Shown: positions 1 to 8,773 of the stretch, one piece after another | How positions within the stretch are numbered: the first letter of the stretch is position 1 | How the letters are laid out: each line of letters starts with the position of its first letter | Source of the DNA: an uncultured Pelagibacteraceae bacterium | Lineage (GTDB): Bacteria > Pseudomonadota > Alphaproteobacteria > Pelagibacterales > Pelagibacteraceae | Direction of reading: 5' to 3' | DNA: 44,154 nt | Assembly (NCBI GenBank): GCA_902518185.1 | Contig: CABYFG010000007.1 | Location: 1-44,154, forward strand | Made by a program: the position numbers and the translations under genes | Notes under the pieces: model-generated | Seen by the model: the letters and a program-made list of their open reading frames with translations, nothing else | Database searches by the model: none | What the model was told of the DNA's origin: nothing

Positions 1-655
1 CACCATAGCAAACAAGAAGATATTTTTTTAAATATCTAGATGATTTTTGTACTCGATAAATAATGTCAGAATTGACCCCTGAATACAAAGTTTTAATTTG
101 AGAATTTTTATATTTTTTTTTGATAAATTTGTTGATAATTTGATTCTTATAACCTGTGGCAATAATGAAATCATTAACACCACTTTTTTTAAGATAATCA
201 ATTATATTTTCTAATATAGTTTTATTTTTAATTTTAATAAGAGGTTTTGGTAATTTTTTTGTTAATAATTTACGTATTGAATAAAAAATGAAATCTGAAT
301 AATTTCCTAGTTTTTTATTATTCATTTTTAAAGAGTGGCAATCATCCTCAATTAAAAAAAGATTTTTTTTTTTACAAAAAATACTAAACTTTTTTTTTTC
401 TTCTTCAAAACCGAAATAGTTTATTACAACTATTGCTTTTACTGAACTTTGGTATTTTTTTCTTAAACTTTTCCAGTTGGTGGTAAAATCATCATTAATT
501 TCATAAAATATTGGTTTGATACCCAAATCTTTTAATGGATCTAATAGGATGTCACAAATATACTCTGGTATCATTATTTTATCATTTTTTTTTATTCCTA
601 GATGTATCAATCCATATTTAAAAGCAGTTCGTCCATGAGAAAATAAAAATTCCAT
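1..655 (-). CDS. Chimeric protein: aminotransferase N-terminus joined to a nucleotidyltransferase (partial, runs off left edge)
   Basis: An ATG at 655 opens a frame of 218 codons that continues past base 1. Residues 1-129 look like the N-terminal part of a DegT/DnrJ/EryC1-type PLP enzyme: an opening FSHGRTAFKYGL, then IPEY, FGFEEE, LIEDDCHS and an FYSIRK whose lysine would hold PLP. Directly after it, from about residue 131, the sequence becomes a sugar nucleotidyltransferase lacking its N-terminal GGxGSRL loop: LTKKLPKPLIKI, NDFIIATGYKNQII, YSGVNSDIIYRV, LLVCYG. This part is clearly related to the RfbF-like protein at 3611-4327. The join sits near an A-tract at 255-271. Neither half is complete, so the product is probably not a normal enzyme; a deletion fusion or an assembly chimera are both possible. 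It starts 7 bases after the stop of the preceding glycosyltransferase. Confidence 0.7.
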   Translation of the reverse strand, partial: MEFLFSHGRTAFKYGLIHLGIKKNDKIMIPEYICDILLDPLKDLGIKPIFYEINDDFTTNWKSLRKKYQSSVKAIVVINYFGFEEEKKKFSIFCKKKNLFLIEDDCHSLKMNNKKLGNYSDFIFYSIRKLLTKKLPKPLIKIKNKTILENIIDYLKKSGVNDFIIATGYKNQIINKFIKKKYKNSQIKTLYSGVNSDIIYRVQKSSRYLKKYLLVCYG

Positions 656-661
656 ATCAAA

Positions 662-1597
662 TTAATATTTTAAATTAAAAAAATTTTTAAAAATAATTTT
701 TTTAAAAGGAAAAAAAATCAAGAATATTAATATAATGTTTTTCATATTTACTTTTAATTTTTTTAATAATCTAAAAACTTTAAATATTTTTTTTTGAGAT
801 AAAAAAAATAATATCTCTTGACGATTGAGAGTATCTAAATAATTTTTTTTACTTTCATAAAATTGTAAGTCATTTTTTTTTAATTTGCTTAATTTTTTTA
901 TAAAGATTTTTTTTTCTCTTATAATAGTATTGAAATTATTGTAACTTAAACTTTCCTCTCTCATTCTCCATTTTGATAGTGAAATAGGCACGTAATTCAT
1001 TTCACATATGTCACTTAATCTAATTAATAAATCCATATCATGAATAATATTAAATTTTTCATCAAACATATGATCTAGTTTTTTTAAGTAAGATGATCTT
1101 ATTATCACTGTATCAAAACTTATGAAGTAATTTTCAATTAATTTATAAAAAACTTTTTTTTCAAAATTAGTTTTTGATGAATAAAAATGTCTATTTTTTG
1201 ATTTATTAAAGAATAAAGAATTTGATATTGAAAAACCTACTCTTTTATCTTTAAAAGACTTAAGTTGCTTATTTAATTTATTTCTTGTCCATATATCGTC
1301 GGTATCTAGAAAAGATATAAAATTACCCTTTGCCTTTTTTAATGCCAATTTTCTAGCTATCCCTAAATTATGTTTTTTGATTGACTTAAAATATTTAATT
1401 CTTTTGTCTTTATATTTTTTAATAATTAGTGCACTTTTATCTGTGGAAGAATTATCATAAAAGATTAGCTCCCAGTTTTTATAAGATTGCATCTGAAGAC
1501 TATTTAAAGCTTGCTTGAGATATTTTTCTCCATTATAGCAATTCATTATAACACTAACTAGATTTTTTTTATTTTTTATTTTTTTTTGAATTTTCAT
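662..1597 (-). CDS. Glycosyltransferase family 2
   Basis: This 311-residue protein has a GT-A fold N-terminus typical of family GT2: VSVIMNCYNGEKYL near residue 14, YDNSSTDKS, a nucleotide-sugar region ending in FLDTDDIW (the DxD-type metal site) near residue 100. It would transfer a sugar from a nucleotide donor to a growing surface glycan at the cytoplasmic membrane. The C-terminal part is lysine-rich and hydrophobic and could associate with the membrane. It is in a same-strand run with a second GT2 upstream. Donor and acceptor cannot be read from the sequence. Confidence 0.85.
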   Translation of the reverse strand: MKIQKKIKNKKNLVSVIMNCYNGEKYLKQALNSLQMQSYKNWELIFYDNSSTDKSALIIKKYKDKRIKYFKSIKKHNLGIARKLALKKAKGNFISFLDTDDIWTRNKLNKQLKSFKDKRVGFSISNSLFFNKSKNRHFYSSKTNFEKKVFYKLIENYFISFDTVIIRSSYLKKLDHMFDEKFNIIHDMDLLIRLSDICEMNYVPISLSKWRMREESLSYNNFNTIIREKKIFIKKLSKLKKNDLQFYESKKNYLDTLNRQEILFFLSQKKIFKVFRLLKKLKVNMKNIILIFLIFFPFKKIIFKNFFNLKY

Positions 1598-1654
1598 TAT
1601 TTTATTGTACTTAAATTTTCTTTTAATTTTTTAATTCATTTGGTAAAAAAAAAT

Positions 1655-2680
1655 TCAATTTAACTTTGTTTTAATTCGAAAAATCAACTTTAATATTTTT
1701 CTTAAAGGAAAGTACACTAACCCAAAATAAATACTTGGATAAAGCATATTTGATAATACATGCTTTTTTATATCAATATACTCTTTTCCTTTAGTATTTT
1801 TAAAAAAATATATTTTTATCAAATTAATAAAAAGTTTTCTTACCGCAAAATTTTTATAATAAAAATATTTATATAAATTTAGACCAGCTTTTCTGTAATA
1901 ATTTAATACCTCTGGTATTCTAATACTTTCAACAAATGGATATAAATCAGCCCATTCACGAACTCCATGCATATTTACACTCAAAGGTTTAGATTGAAAA
2001 TAAGCTGATGAGTCTTTAAAAGCTGATGACCAAATTATTACATGCGGTGCAGTATTATCAAACGTAGAGTAAATTTTTTTTTCTTCAATACAAGCTTTGT
2101 TTATTCTATATAAATTTTTATCCCATAATTCTTTTTTAAATATTACTAGAAACATTCCCAAAATAAAATCAAATGAAATTTTATGATTTATTAAATCTAA
2201 AAACTTTGATTTAAAACTATAAGGAAAAGATGAAAATTTTTTCATGTTAGTTGGTAAATTTTTTGTATCATAAGGTTGTTGGCCATTAAGAATGGTCGAT
2301 GAGTTTATGTGATATGAATTAATATAAAAAAAATCTACGGAAAAATTATTTTTTAATATTTTTTCTAAGTGCAAAAATGTTTCTGGAAGTAACAAATCAT
2401 CATTTCCCAAGAGCCATACGAACTCCCCTTTTGCTAACGAAACTGCCTTTAGAATATTAACTCCTAATCCTAAATTAGTAGGATTTCGATGAAATATGAT
2501 ATCAAAAAAATCATTATATTTATCTATTATTTTTTTAACATCATCTTTTGAGCAATTGTCTGAAATGCAAACCTCAAAATTAAAATTATGTTTTTTTTTA
2601 GCTATTAGTATAGAATTCAAACAATTATCCAAACATTCAATTCTATTATATGTTGGAATACAAATAGAAAGTTTCACCAT
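1655..2680 (-). CDS. Glycosyltransferase family 2, abequosyltransferase-like
   Basis: The 341-residue product opens with KLSICIPTYNRIECLDNCL, followed by CISDNCSKDD and WLLGNDDLLL, the GT2 nucleotide and metal-binding motifs. The WLLGNDD form is typical of glycosyltransferases related to RfbV, which transfers a 3,6-dideoxyhexose from a CDP donor. That fits the CDP-sugar genes upstream (rfbF, rfbG) and suggests, as an inference, that this enzyme adds the CDP-derived deoxysugar. It begins two bases downstream of the stop of the frameshifted SDR, so the two were probably translated together. Confidence 0.83.
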   Translation of the reverse strand: MVKLSICIPTYNRIECLDNCLNSILIAKKKHNFNFEVCISDNCSKDDVKKIIDKYNDFFDIIFHRNPTNLGLGVNILKAVSLAKGEFVWLLGNDDLLLPETFLHLEKILKNNFSVDFFYINSYHINSSTILNGQQPYDTKNLPTNMKKFSSFPYSFKSKFLDLINHKISFDFILGMFLVIFKKELWDKNLYRINKACIEEKKIYSTFDNTAPHVIIWSSAFKDSSAYFQSKPLSVNMHGVREWADLYPFVESIRIPEVLNYYRKAGLNLYKYFYYKNFAVRKLFINLIKIYFFKNTKGKEYIDIKKHVLSNMLYPSIYFGLVYFPLRKILKLIFRIKTKLN

Positions 2681-2681
2681 T

Positions 2682-3600
2682 TTAATAAACTTTTTTGGTT
2701 AATAAATTTATTATATTATCCATTTCAATATTAAATAATTTTGGAGAAAATGTGATTTTTTTTACCAAACTTCTATAGGCATGTTTTGAATTACTTTTAA
2801 CTATTTTTTTACTAATCTTTATTCTTATTTTTCCTTTGTTTTTTTTATTAGTTTTTAATTTTTTTTGTATCTTAAGTGCCAAATCATATAAGGAGAGACT
2901 CTTGGAGCCAAGATTAATTATCTTTTTGTTATATTTATTAGTTTTCAAAATAAGCTTGATATTTTTCACCAATAATGACACAGGCATAAAATTTTTAATA
3001 ATATTTGGGTTTTTAATTTTTATTACATTTTTTTTGATTGCATCTTCAAGTAACATATGGACAAGATTTTTTTTTTGTTCTCCTTTTTTTTTTATCTCTA
3101 AAAATCCAAATATGTTAGATGCTCTAATAATGGTAAAATTATCTGTATATAACTGTAAAATTTTATTTTCTGCTAGAATATGTCCTTTGGAATAAAAATT
3201 TCCCTTATCAAGTTTTGATTTTTCATTAATAGAATTATTTTGAAAATCTTTATAAATTTGAGATGATGATAAATATATTAATTTTTGGACACCATTATGT
3301 TTGCATGCATTTATAATATTTAATGTGACCTTTTCCTTAAAAATTAAACTTTTTTTTTTATTTTTTTTACATTCCTCTTTATTCATACCTACCAAATGAA
3401 TTACCGCATCGACACCCTTGAAATTATTTTTTAAAGATTTTAAAGAATAATAATTTATTTTTTTATATCTAATTCTTTTATTTTTTTTTGAATTATATAT
3501 TTTTTTTTTGACAACCAGAAATGATCAAAAATTCAGTTGATAATTTTTTTGCTAGTACATCTCCTATATATCCTGAACCTCCAGTAATAAATATTTTCAT
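2682..3600 (-). pseudogene. NAD-dependent epimerase/dehydratase (SDR), frameshifted at an A10 tract
   Basis: The natural start is the ATG at 3600, reading KIFITGGSGYIGDVLAKKL, a classic Rossmann GGxGYIG start. The frame hits a stop just after a run of ten A residues (minus strand, about 3501-3510). Reading nine A residues instead restores one open frame that continues through FKGVDAVIHLVG, KLIYLSSSQIY and on to the stop at 2682, about 305 residues in all, the usual size for extended SDRs. So the gene is broken by one extra base, rescued by slippage on the homopolymer, or carries a sequencing error. The active-site motif reads YSKGH, with His where the family usually has the Lys of YxxxK. Its place next to rfbF, rfbG and a GT2 suggests a nucleotide-sugar reductase or epimerase. 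Confidence 0.75.
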
Positions 3601-3610
3601 TTAGTTTTCT

Positions 3611-4327
3611 TTACCAAGCTTTTTTATTTTTCTTGTAGATACTTTCCAGAACCGTTTTGTCCCTAAGTGTATCTACACAAAACCAAAAACTTTCATGTTT
3701 GTAGGCAATTAATTTTTTTTTTTTTACAAGTTTTGTAATTGGTTCTCTTTCAAACATTTGATTCTTCTTTGATAAAAATTTAAAAATCTCGGGTTCTGCA
3801 ACAAAAAAGCCTCCATTTATCCAACCCTTTTGTAATTGAGGTTTTTCATTAAATTTTTTTATTAAATTATTTTTTATTTCCAACTCTCCAAATCTTGCTT
3901 GAGGATGAACCGCAGTTAAAGTTAGAACTTTTTTATTTTTTTTGTGATAAACTAAAAGTTTTCGAAGATTAACATCACAAACTCCATCTCCATAAGTTAT
4001 CATAAAAGTTTGATTTTGAAGATGTTTTTTTAGTTTTAAAATTCTTGTTGCTGTTAAAGAATTTAATCCAGTGTTAATCACTCTAATATTTATTTTATTT
4101 TTTTTATAATTTTGAAAATAATTTTTTATTATTTTGTTTTTATAACCCCCAGCAATAATAAAATCCTTAAATCCATATTTGTTATAAGATTCGATAATAT
4201 GTTGTATTAGAGGTTTATTGCCTATTTTGACCATTGGTTTTGGTATTTTTTTTGTCAATTCTGATAAACGAGAACCTAAACCACCTGCAAGTATCACAAC
4301 TTGAGTACTCTCTAAAGAAATTTTCAT
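3611..4327 (-). CDS. rfbF: Glucose-1-phosphate cytidylyltransferase (RfbF-like)
   Basis: This 238-residue enzyme should make CDP-glucose from CTP and glucose-1-phosphate. The N-terminal loop reads VVILAGGLGSRLSELTKKIPKP, followed by DFIIAGGYKNKII, YGDGVCDVN (metal-binding Asp), HPQARFGEL, WINGGFFVAEP, EREPI and a C-terminal VDTLRDK. These are hallmarks of RfbF, although it is about 20 residues shorter than the enteric enzyme. It sits with RfbG and a 3,5-epimerase-like cupin, which supports the CDP-glucose route. Other hexose-1-phosphate nucleotidyltransferases are less likely. Confidence 0.88.
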   Translation of the reverse strand: MKISLESTQVVILAGGLGSRLSELTKKIPKPMVKIGNKPLIQHIIESYNKYGFKDFIIAGGYKNKIIKNYFQNYKKNKINIRVINTGLNSLTATRILKLKKHLQNQTFMITYGDGVCDVNLRKLLVYHKKNKKVLTLTAVHPQARFGELEIKNNLIKKFNEKPQLQKGWINGGFFVAEPEIFKFLSKKNQMFEREPITKLVKKKKLIAYKHESFWFCVDTLRDKTVLESIYKKNKKAW

Positions 4328-4337
4328 TATATATTAA

Positions 4338-4787
4338 TTATTTATATTTTATTTTCCAATCGTAGCCTATTGAAATGTCATTATAGTCTTTTCTCTCAAT
4401 TTTATTTTCATCATGAACATGATCAGAGCAATTTGCAATTATTGCTGGTTGATCTTGTATAGCTTTAAATCCATTCCATATCATTGGAGGAATAGTAACA
4501 GTAAAATAATCCTCATCTGAAAGAAATATCTCTTGGGTTTGTCCGAAAGTAGGGCTTTTTTTTCTATCATCAAAAAGCACAAGCTTTATTTTTCCAAATA
4601 CTGCAGCATAGTTTAATGTATTTAGTTTATGTTTGTGCCAGGCTTTAATAGCATTTGGATAAATATATGAAAAATAAATTTCCCCAAATTTCCTAAATTC
4701 TTCATCATCAGTTCTTAACATTCGCATGATTTTTCCACGCTCATCGATAAATTGTTTTTTCTTATGAATCTCAACACCTGAGATCAT
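4338..4787 (-). CDS. dTDP-4-dehydrorhamnose 3,5-epimerase-like cupin
   Basis: A 149-residue RfbC-type cupin. DERGKIMRML near residue 15, AWHKHKLNTLNY (metal or catalytic His region), KIKLVLFDDRKKSPTFG and IPPMIWNGFKA follow the order of the RfbC fold. It is shorter than the usual 180 residues. The start ATG overlaps the stop of rfbG by four bases, showing translational coupling. In this context it probably epimerises the 4-keto-6-deoxy sugar made by RfbG, so the substrate is likely CDP-linked rather than dTDP-linked. That substrate assignment is an inference from position. Confidence 0.78.
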   Translation of the reverse strand: MISGVEIHKKKQFIDERGKIMRMLRTDDEEFRKFGEIYFSYIYPNAIKAWHKHKLNTLNYAAVFGKIKLVLFDDRKKSPTFGQTQEIFLSDEDYFTVTIPPMIWNGFKAIQDQPAIIANCSDHVHDENKIERKDYNDISIGYDWKIKYK

Positions 4788-5869
4788 ATTCCCCCTTTAA
4801 AATAATCATTAATTTGTTTTTTTGTAACTTGTAAAATATTTTTTTGTTCTAAATATGTTTTATACCATTCTGCAGTTCTTTTGATTGATAGCGAGGTACT
4901 CCAAATTCTTTGCCAATTGAGACTTTTTTTTGCTTTTGAACAATTTAATCTAAGTATTAAAGTTTCTTTAATTTGATTATTTTTTTTAATAATTATTTTT
5001 TTCTTAATATCTAGATATTTAAAAACTAATTTTATCACACTTAAAACTGTAACCTTTTTTTCAAGATTAGGTCCAAAATTCCATGACTGATTAAGATTAT
5101 TTTTTTTATTATTATAGAGATAATAAGAAAGCTTAATATAGCCAGATAAGGGCTCAAAGACATGCTGCCAAGGTCTAACAGCATTTGGACTTCTTATAAT
5201 TAATTTTTTTTTATTAATAATTGACTTAATTGCATCAGGTATGATTCGGTCTTTGCACCAATCACCACCACCTATTACATTTCCAGCTCTAGCAGTAGCT
5301 ATACCAATTTTTTTTTTTTTGAAAAAAGACACATTGTACGAAGAAAATAAAATTTCTGCTGCTGCTTTTGATGCGCTATAAGGATCATCTCCACCCAATT
5401 CACTGTTTTCACTGTAACCAGAAGATAGTTCTTTATTTTTGTAGCATTTATCAGAAGTTATTAAAACTACGCTACGTAAAGAATTAGAAAATTTTGCATA
5501 TTCTAAAACATTCAACATTCCCATTACATTCGTTTCAAAGGTATCGTATGGATTAATATAAGATTCTTTTACCAGTGGTTGAGCTGCTAGATGAAATAAA
5601 ATGTGTGGATTTATTTTTTTTGCATACTTATAAAATGACTTTTTATCTTTAATGTTGCCATAATGAGTAACAACTTCCTTATCTAAATTAAATAGTTTTA
5701 AGTTTTTTATTCTTGATGGTTCTTTTAGAGAAAAACCATATATTTTTGCTCCAAAGTTTCTCAAAATTCTTGAAAGCCAAATACCTTTAAAACCTGTATG
5801 GCCTGTTATTAAAATTCTTTTTTTTTTAAAAAACTTATTTAGATCTTTAATATAAAGTTTTTTTTTCAT
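4784..5869 (-). CDS. rfbG: CDP-glucose 4,6-dehydratase
   Basis: The 361-residue protein converts CDP-glucose to CDP-4-dehydro-6-deoxyglucose. It shows the extended-SDR NAD loop GHTGFKGIWLSRIL near residue 23, LFHLAAQPLVKESY (RfbG-specific), VLITSDKCYKNKE and the catalytic YSASK. GDDPYSASKAAAE and ARAGNVIGGGDW are strongly characteristic of this family, and the length is normal. It is translationally coupled to the downstream cupin and supplies the keto sugar for the C-methyltransferase and reductase encoded upstream in the same run. Confidence 0.92.
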   Translation of the reverse strand: MKKKLYIKDLNKFFKKKRILITGHTGFKGIWLSRILRNFGAKIYGFSLKEPSRIKNLKLFNLDKEVVTHYGNIKDKKSFYKYAKKINPHILFHLAAQPLVKESYINPYDTFETNVMGMLNVLEYAKFSNSLRSVVLITSDKCYKNKELSSGYSENSELGGDDPYSASKAAAEILFSSYNVSFFKKKKIGIATARAGNVIGGGDWCKDRIIPDAIKSIINKKKLIIRSPNAVRPWQHVFEPLSGYIKLSYYLYNNKKNNLNQSWNFGPNLEKKVTVLSVIKLVFKYLDIKKKIIIKKNNQIKETLILRLNCSKAKKSLNWQRIWSTSLSIKRTAEWYKTYLEQKNILQVTKKQINDYFKGGI

Positions 5870-5897
5870 AGTATTTTTTCTCTATTAAAATCAGCCA

Positions 5898-7178
5898 TTA
5901 ATAATCAAAAGAAAATGTTTTAAAATCATCTTTAAGATATTCTTTATAATTTTTTTTATCAATTATGTGAAAAATGGGTAAGTGAAAAACTAATTTCCCA
6001 CCTTTTTTGATATAGTCGATTTCCTGACTAATAACTTCTTTTCTAAAAGACCATATCAAAACAAAAAGATATTTAGGTCGTATTTTTCTCATTTCTTCTT
6101 TTGAAATAATTTTGATGTTACTGCCAGGAGTATACCTATTATGTTTATATGGATTAGCATCACATATCAACTGAAGATTTTTAGAATTTAGATTACATTG
6201 ATTTAAAACAATGTTCCCTTTAGTTGAGGCTCCATAACCTATTACATTTTTTTTACCAGCCCAATTAAGAAAATTTTTAATATTATTTTTGGTATTATCA
6301 ATCCTTTTGGCTAACCTTTTATAAGAATTATGGTCAATTTTTTTCTCTTCCAAAAGGATTTCCTTTATTTTTTTTTCTTTTGGTTTGTGTTTACTGTTTA
6401 TTTTTGCACAAGTAATTTCGATACTTCCACCATTAATTTCATTGAAACTAAAATCTATTATTTTTAAATTATTTTTAGAAATAACATTTTTAAAAGTCGT
6501 TAAGGTATAATAAGTAATATGTTCATGACAGATTTGATCGTAGGTCAAATTTTTTAATAATAGTGGGAAATATGAAAACTCAAGAACCCACAATCCATTT
6601 TTGTCTAAAAGTTTATTAATATCTTTACAAAATAGATTTGGATCTTCAATATCATAAAACATTGCAAATGACGTGATTAACGAAAAACGCTTATTAGTTT
6701 TTTTATAGTCAATGTCATTACTAATTTTCTTAAAACTAAAATAATCAGTAATTAGTTTAATTTTTTTGTTATAGAATTTTTTAAATTTATTTGCTGATGG
6801 ATCAATACCAAAGAAATTAGCTTTAATTTTATCTTTTAAAAAAAAATTCAAAAAAGTACCATCATTAGATCCAATATCTAAAATATTTGAGCTTCTTTTT
6901 ATATATCTATTCTTTTTAATATTTGAGTACTTGGAATGCATATGGTTTACCATAAGCTTACTTAATGATGTTCTGTAGCCATAAGTTTGCCCATACATCT
7001 CATTTAGAGGAGCTAATTTAGAAAATTGAATTAATTTACAATTTTGGCATTCATATAAATCTAAAGAATATTTTTTAAATTTCTTAATTTTTTGATTTGA
7101 AAAAACACTGCTAACTGGTTGCTTGCCAAAATTAAGAATTTTTTTTAGATTTTTTTTTTTACAATTACAGCATTTCAT
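5898..7178 (-). CDS. Sugar C-methyltransferase (TylC3/NovU/TcaB9 type)
   Basis: This 426-residue SAM-dependent enzyme has the three-part layout of nucleotide-sugar C-methyltransferases: a cysteine-rich zinc-binding N-terminus (CCNCKKKNL with a second CQNC near residue 45), a SAM domain with ILDIGSNDGTFL, and a C-terminal domain with VIGYGASTKGNIVLNQ. The CHEHITYYT motif carries the His used as general base in TcaB9-type enzymes. Substrates are 4-keto-6-deoxy nucleotide sugars methylated at C3. Lying just upstream of rfbG, it points to a branched, 3-C-methyl CDP-6-deoxyhexose. The exact sugar cannot be told from sequence. Confidence 0.88.
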   Translation of the reverse strand: MKCCNCKKKNLKKILNFGKQPVSSVFSNQKIKKFKKYSLDLYECQNCKLIQFSKLAPLNEMYGQTYGYRTSLSKLMVNHMHSKYSNIKKNRYIKRSSNILDIGSNDGTFLNFFLKDKIKANFFGIDPSANKFKKFYNKKIKLITDYFSFKKISNDIDYKKTNKRFSLITSFAMFYDIEDPNLFCKDINKLLDKNGLWVLEFSYFPLLLKNLTYDQICHEHITYYTLTTFKNVISKNNLKIIDFSFNEINGGSIEITCAKINSKHKPKEKKIKEILLEEKKIDHNSYKRLAKRIDNTKNNIKNFLNWAGKKNVIGYGASTKGNIVLNQCNLNSKNLQLICDANPYKHNRYTPGSNIKIISKEEMRKIRPKYLFVLIWSFRKEVISQEIDYIKKGGKLVFHLPIFHIIDKKNYKEYLKDDFKTFSFDY

Positions 7179-7184
7179 AGTAAT

Positions 7185-8060
7185 TCATCTATTTTTAGAT
7201 TTCTTATATCTTTTTTTATTTTTCACACAACTCCAAATTGATTTTAAGTCAGAACAATGATGTAGATTGTCTAAAAACATTTTGTTTTCAGTCTTTAAAA
7301 TAATTTTGCCCTTCCCATTAAATTTTTTATATATTTTTTTAGCAAAAGACTCGATTGTTGCATATCTTCCTGAGGCAACGTGCCAAATTTGATAAGGAGA
7401 GTTTGATTTATTTTTATTAAAATCAAGACTTTCATAAAGAGATTTTACAGCAAATTTAACATTAAGGTAATCTCGTAGTTGACTACCGTTGTTTAATATC
7501 ACATCTTTATTTTCCTTAGCATGTTTTATTAAAGTAGAATATAGGCGATGTTTTTTTTCAGATTCTCCATACAAAGGAAAAATTCTCATAATACGTAGAT
7601 TTGCTTTATGGGTTTTGGCCAAAGAAATAATTTTTTTATTAAATATATATTTTGTTTTACCATAATTAGATATTGGCAAAGGTCTGTCATTTCTATTTAA
7701 TTTTTTCTTCTTAAAAGATGTTCTGCCATATTCAGAAGAAGATCCTGCAATCACCCAATTTAAACAATTGTTTTTTGCTGCATTTTGAAATAATTTGAGT
7801 GAGTCTTTAACATTTGTTTTATATAGATCTTTATAAGAAATATTCTTATCATTAACACCTGATGATGCTAAGTGTAGTAAATATTTACACTTGGTTAGCT
7901 CTTTATTGTGTTTATCATCTAAACGACCTTTACAGACTTTAATCTTATTACTTTTTATTTTTGATGCACTTAAAGAGTAAACAAATACTTTTTTATTTTT
8001 TACATATTTAAGAAATTCAGACCCTACGAAACCTGAGGCACCAGTTAAAAAAATATTCAT
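7185..8060 (-). CDS. NAD(P)-dependent SDR reductase/epimerase
   Basis: A 291-residue extended SDR. The N-terminal FLTGASGFVGSEFL binds NAD(P); LLHLASSG, VIAGSSSEYG and the catalytic NYGKTK (an intact YxxxK) follow, then LRIMRIFPLYG and LRDYLNV. It is six bases downstream of the C-methyltransferase's promoter-proximal end and oriented with it. By analogy with RfbJ-type enzymes it probably reduces the 4-keto group of the C-methylated CDP-sugar. Unlike the SDR at 2682-3600, its catalytic residues are complete. Confidence 0.8.
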   Translation of the reverse strand: MNIFLTGASGFVGSEFLKYVKNKKVFVYSLSASKIKSNKIKVCKGRLDDKHNKELTKCKYLLHLASSGVNDKNISYKDLYKTNVKDSLKLFQNAAKNNCLNWVIAGSSSEYGRTSFKKKKLNRNDRPLPISNYGKTKYIFNKKIISLAKTHKANLRIMRIFPLYGESEKKHRLYSTLIKHAKENKDVILNNGSQLRDYLNVKFAVKSLYESLDFNKNKSNSPYQIWHVASGRYATIESFAKKIYKKFNGKGKIILKTENKMFLDNLHHCSDLKSIWSCVKNKKRYKKSKNR

Positions 8061-8069
8061 TTTTCAAAT

Positions 8070-8726
8070 TTACCTATTTTTAATTATAAATGACGGCCTA
8101 CTTGTAAATGAAATTTTCTGGATCTTTAATTTTTTATTTTCCTTTAAAAATTCATCTATTGCAACAGTGGCACCTTTTATATGCTTATAATCATCAATTA
8201 AAATAATTCCTTTTTTTACGACATATTTAAAAAGTTTATTCAACGTATGTTTCGTTGGTGTGTAAACATCCATATCCAAGTGAAGTAAAGATATTTTAAG
8301 TTTTTTTTTATTTTTTATAAATTGGTCAATAGTTTTAGTCACATCTCCTTTTATAAGACCATAATCTTTAAAACCTTTTGTTTTTAAAATGTTATTTAAT
8401 TTTTTAATATTTATACCCTTACCAATTTTTTTATCATGCAGTCTAGCAAAACTCATATCTCTTTTTTTATGATCTTTGTTTGATAATGGTCTTGGAAAAC
8501 TTCCAAAAGCATCGAAACCGTAAATTTTTTTGGTTTTTGAAGATTTATCAATTTCTCTAAATGTTAAAAATCTTATTAAACTTACTCCCTTGAATACACC
8601 ACATTCAACTATATCCCCTTTAAGTTTAGAAATTTTTTTATAAATCTCATAGTGATCTATTATTTTTTGAATTCTTGTTTTATCAGATGTTTGATAAAAT
8701 AAATTTTCGTATAACCATTTATTCAT
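8070..8726 (-). CDS. TylF/MycF-family O-methyltransferase
   Basis: The 218-residue product matches the macrocin O-methyltransferase (TylF) family: GDIVECGVFKGVSLIRF as SAM motif I, IYGFDAFGSFPRP, LLHLDMDVYTPT and GIILIDDY, the last two bearing the acidic metal-binding residues. These enzymes methylate sugar hydroxyls. Placed in the CDP-sugar block, it probably O-methylates the deoxysugar or a neighbouring residue. The family is clear; the acceptor is unknown. Confidence 0.85.
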   Translation of the reverse strand: MNKWLYENLFYQTSDKTRIQKIIDHYEIYKKISKLKGDIVECGVFKGVSLIRFLTFREIDKSSKTKKIYGFDAFGSFPRPLSNKDHKKRDMSFARLHDKKIGKGINIKKLNNILKTKGFKDYGLIKGDVTKTIDQFIKNKKKLKISLLHLDMDVYTPTKHTLNKLFKYVVKKGIILIDDYKHIKGATVAIDEFLKENKKLKIQKISFTSRPSFIIKNR

Positions 8727-8773
8727 AATTTATTATAATCAATTTTTAATTATAATTCGAGATAAATTATTTG

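Noticed and set aside
2836..3195. Plus-strand ORF of 119 codons
   Set aside because: It is antisense to the SDR gene and its leucine/phenylalanine-rich translation is what lysine/asparagine-rich AT codons give on the other strand.
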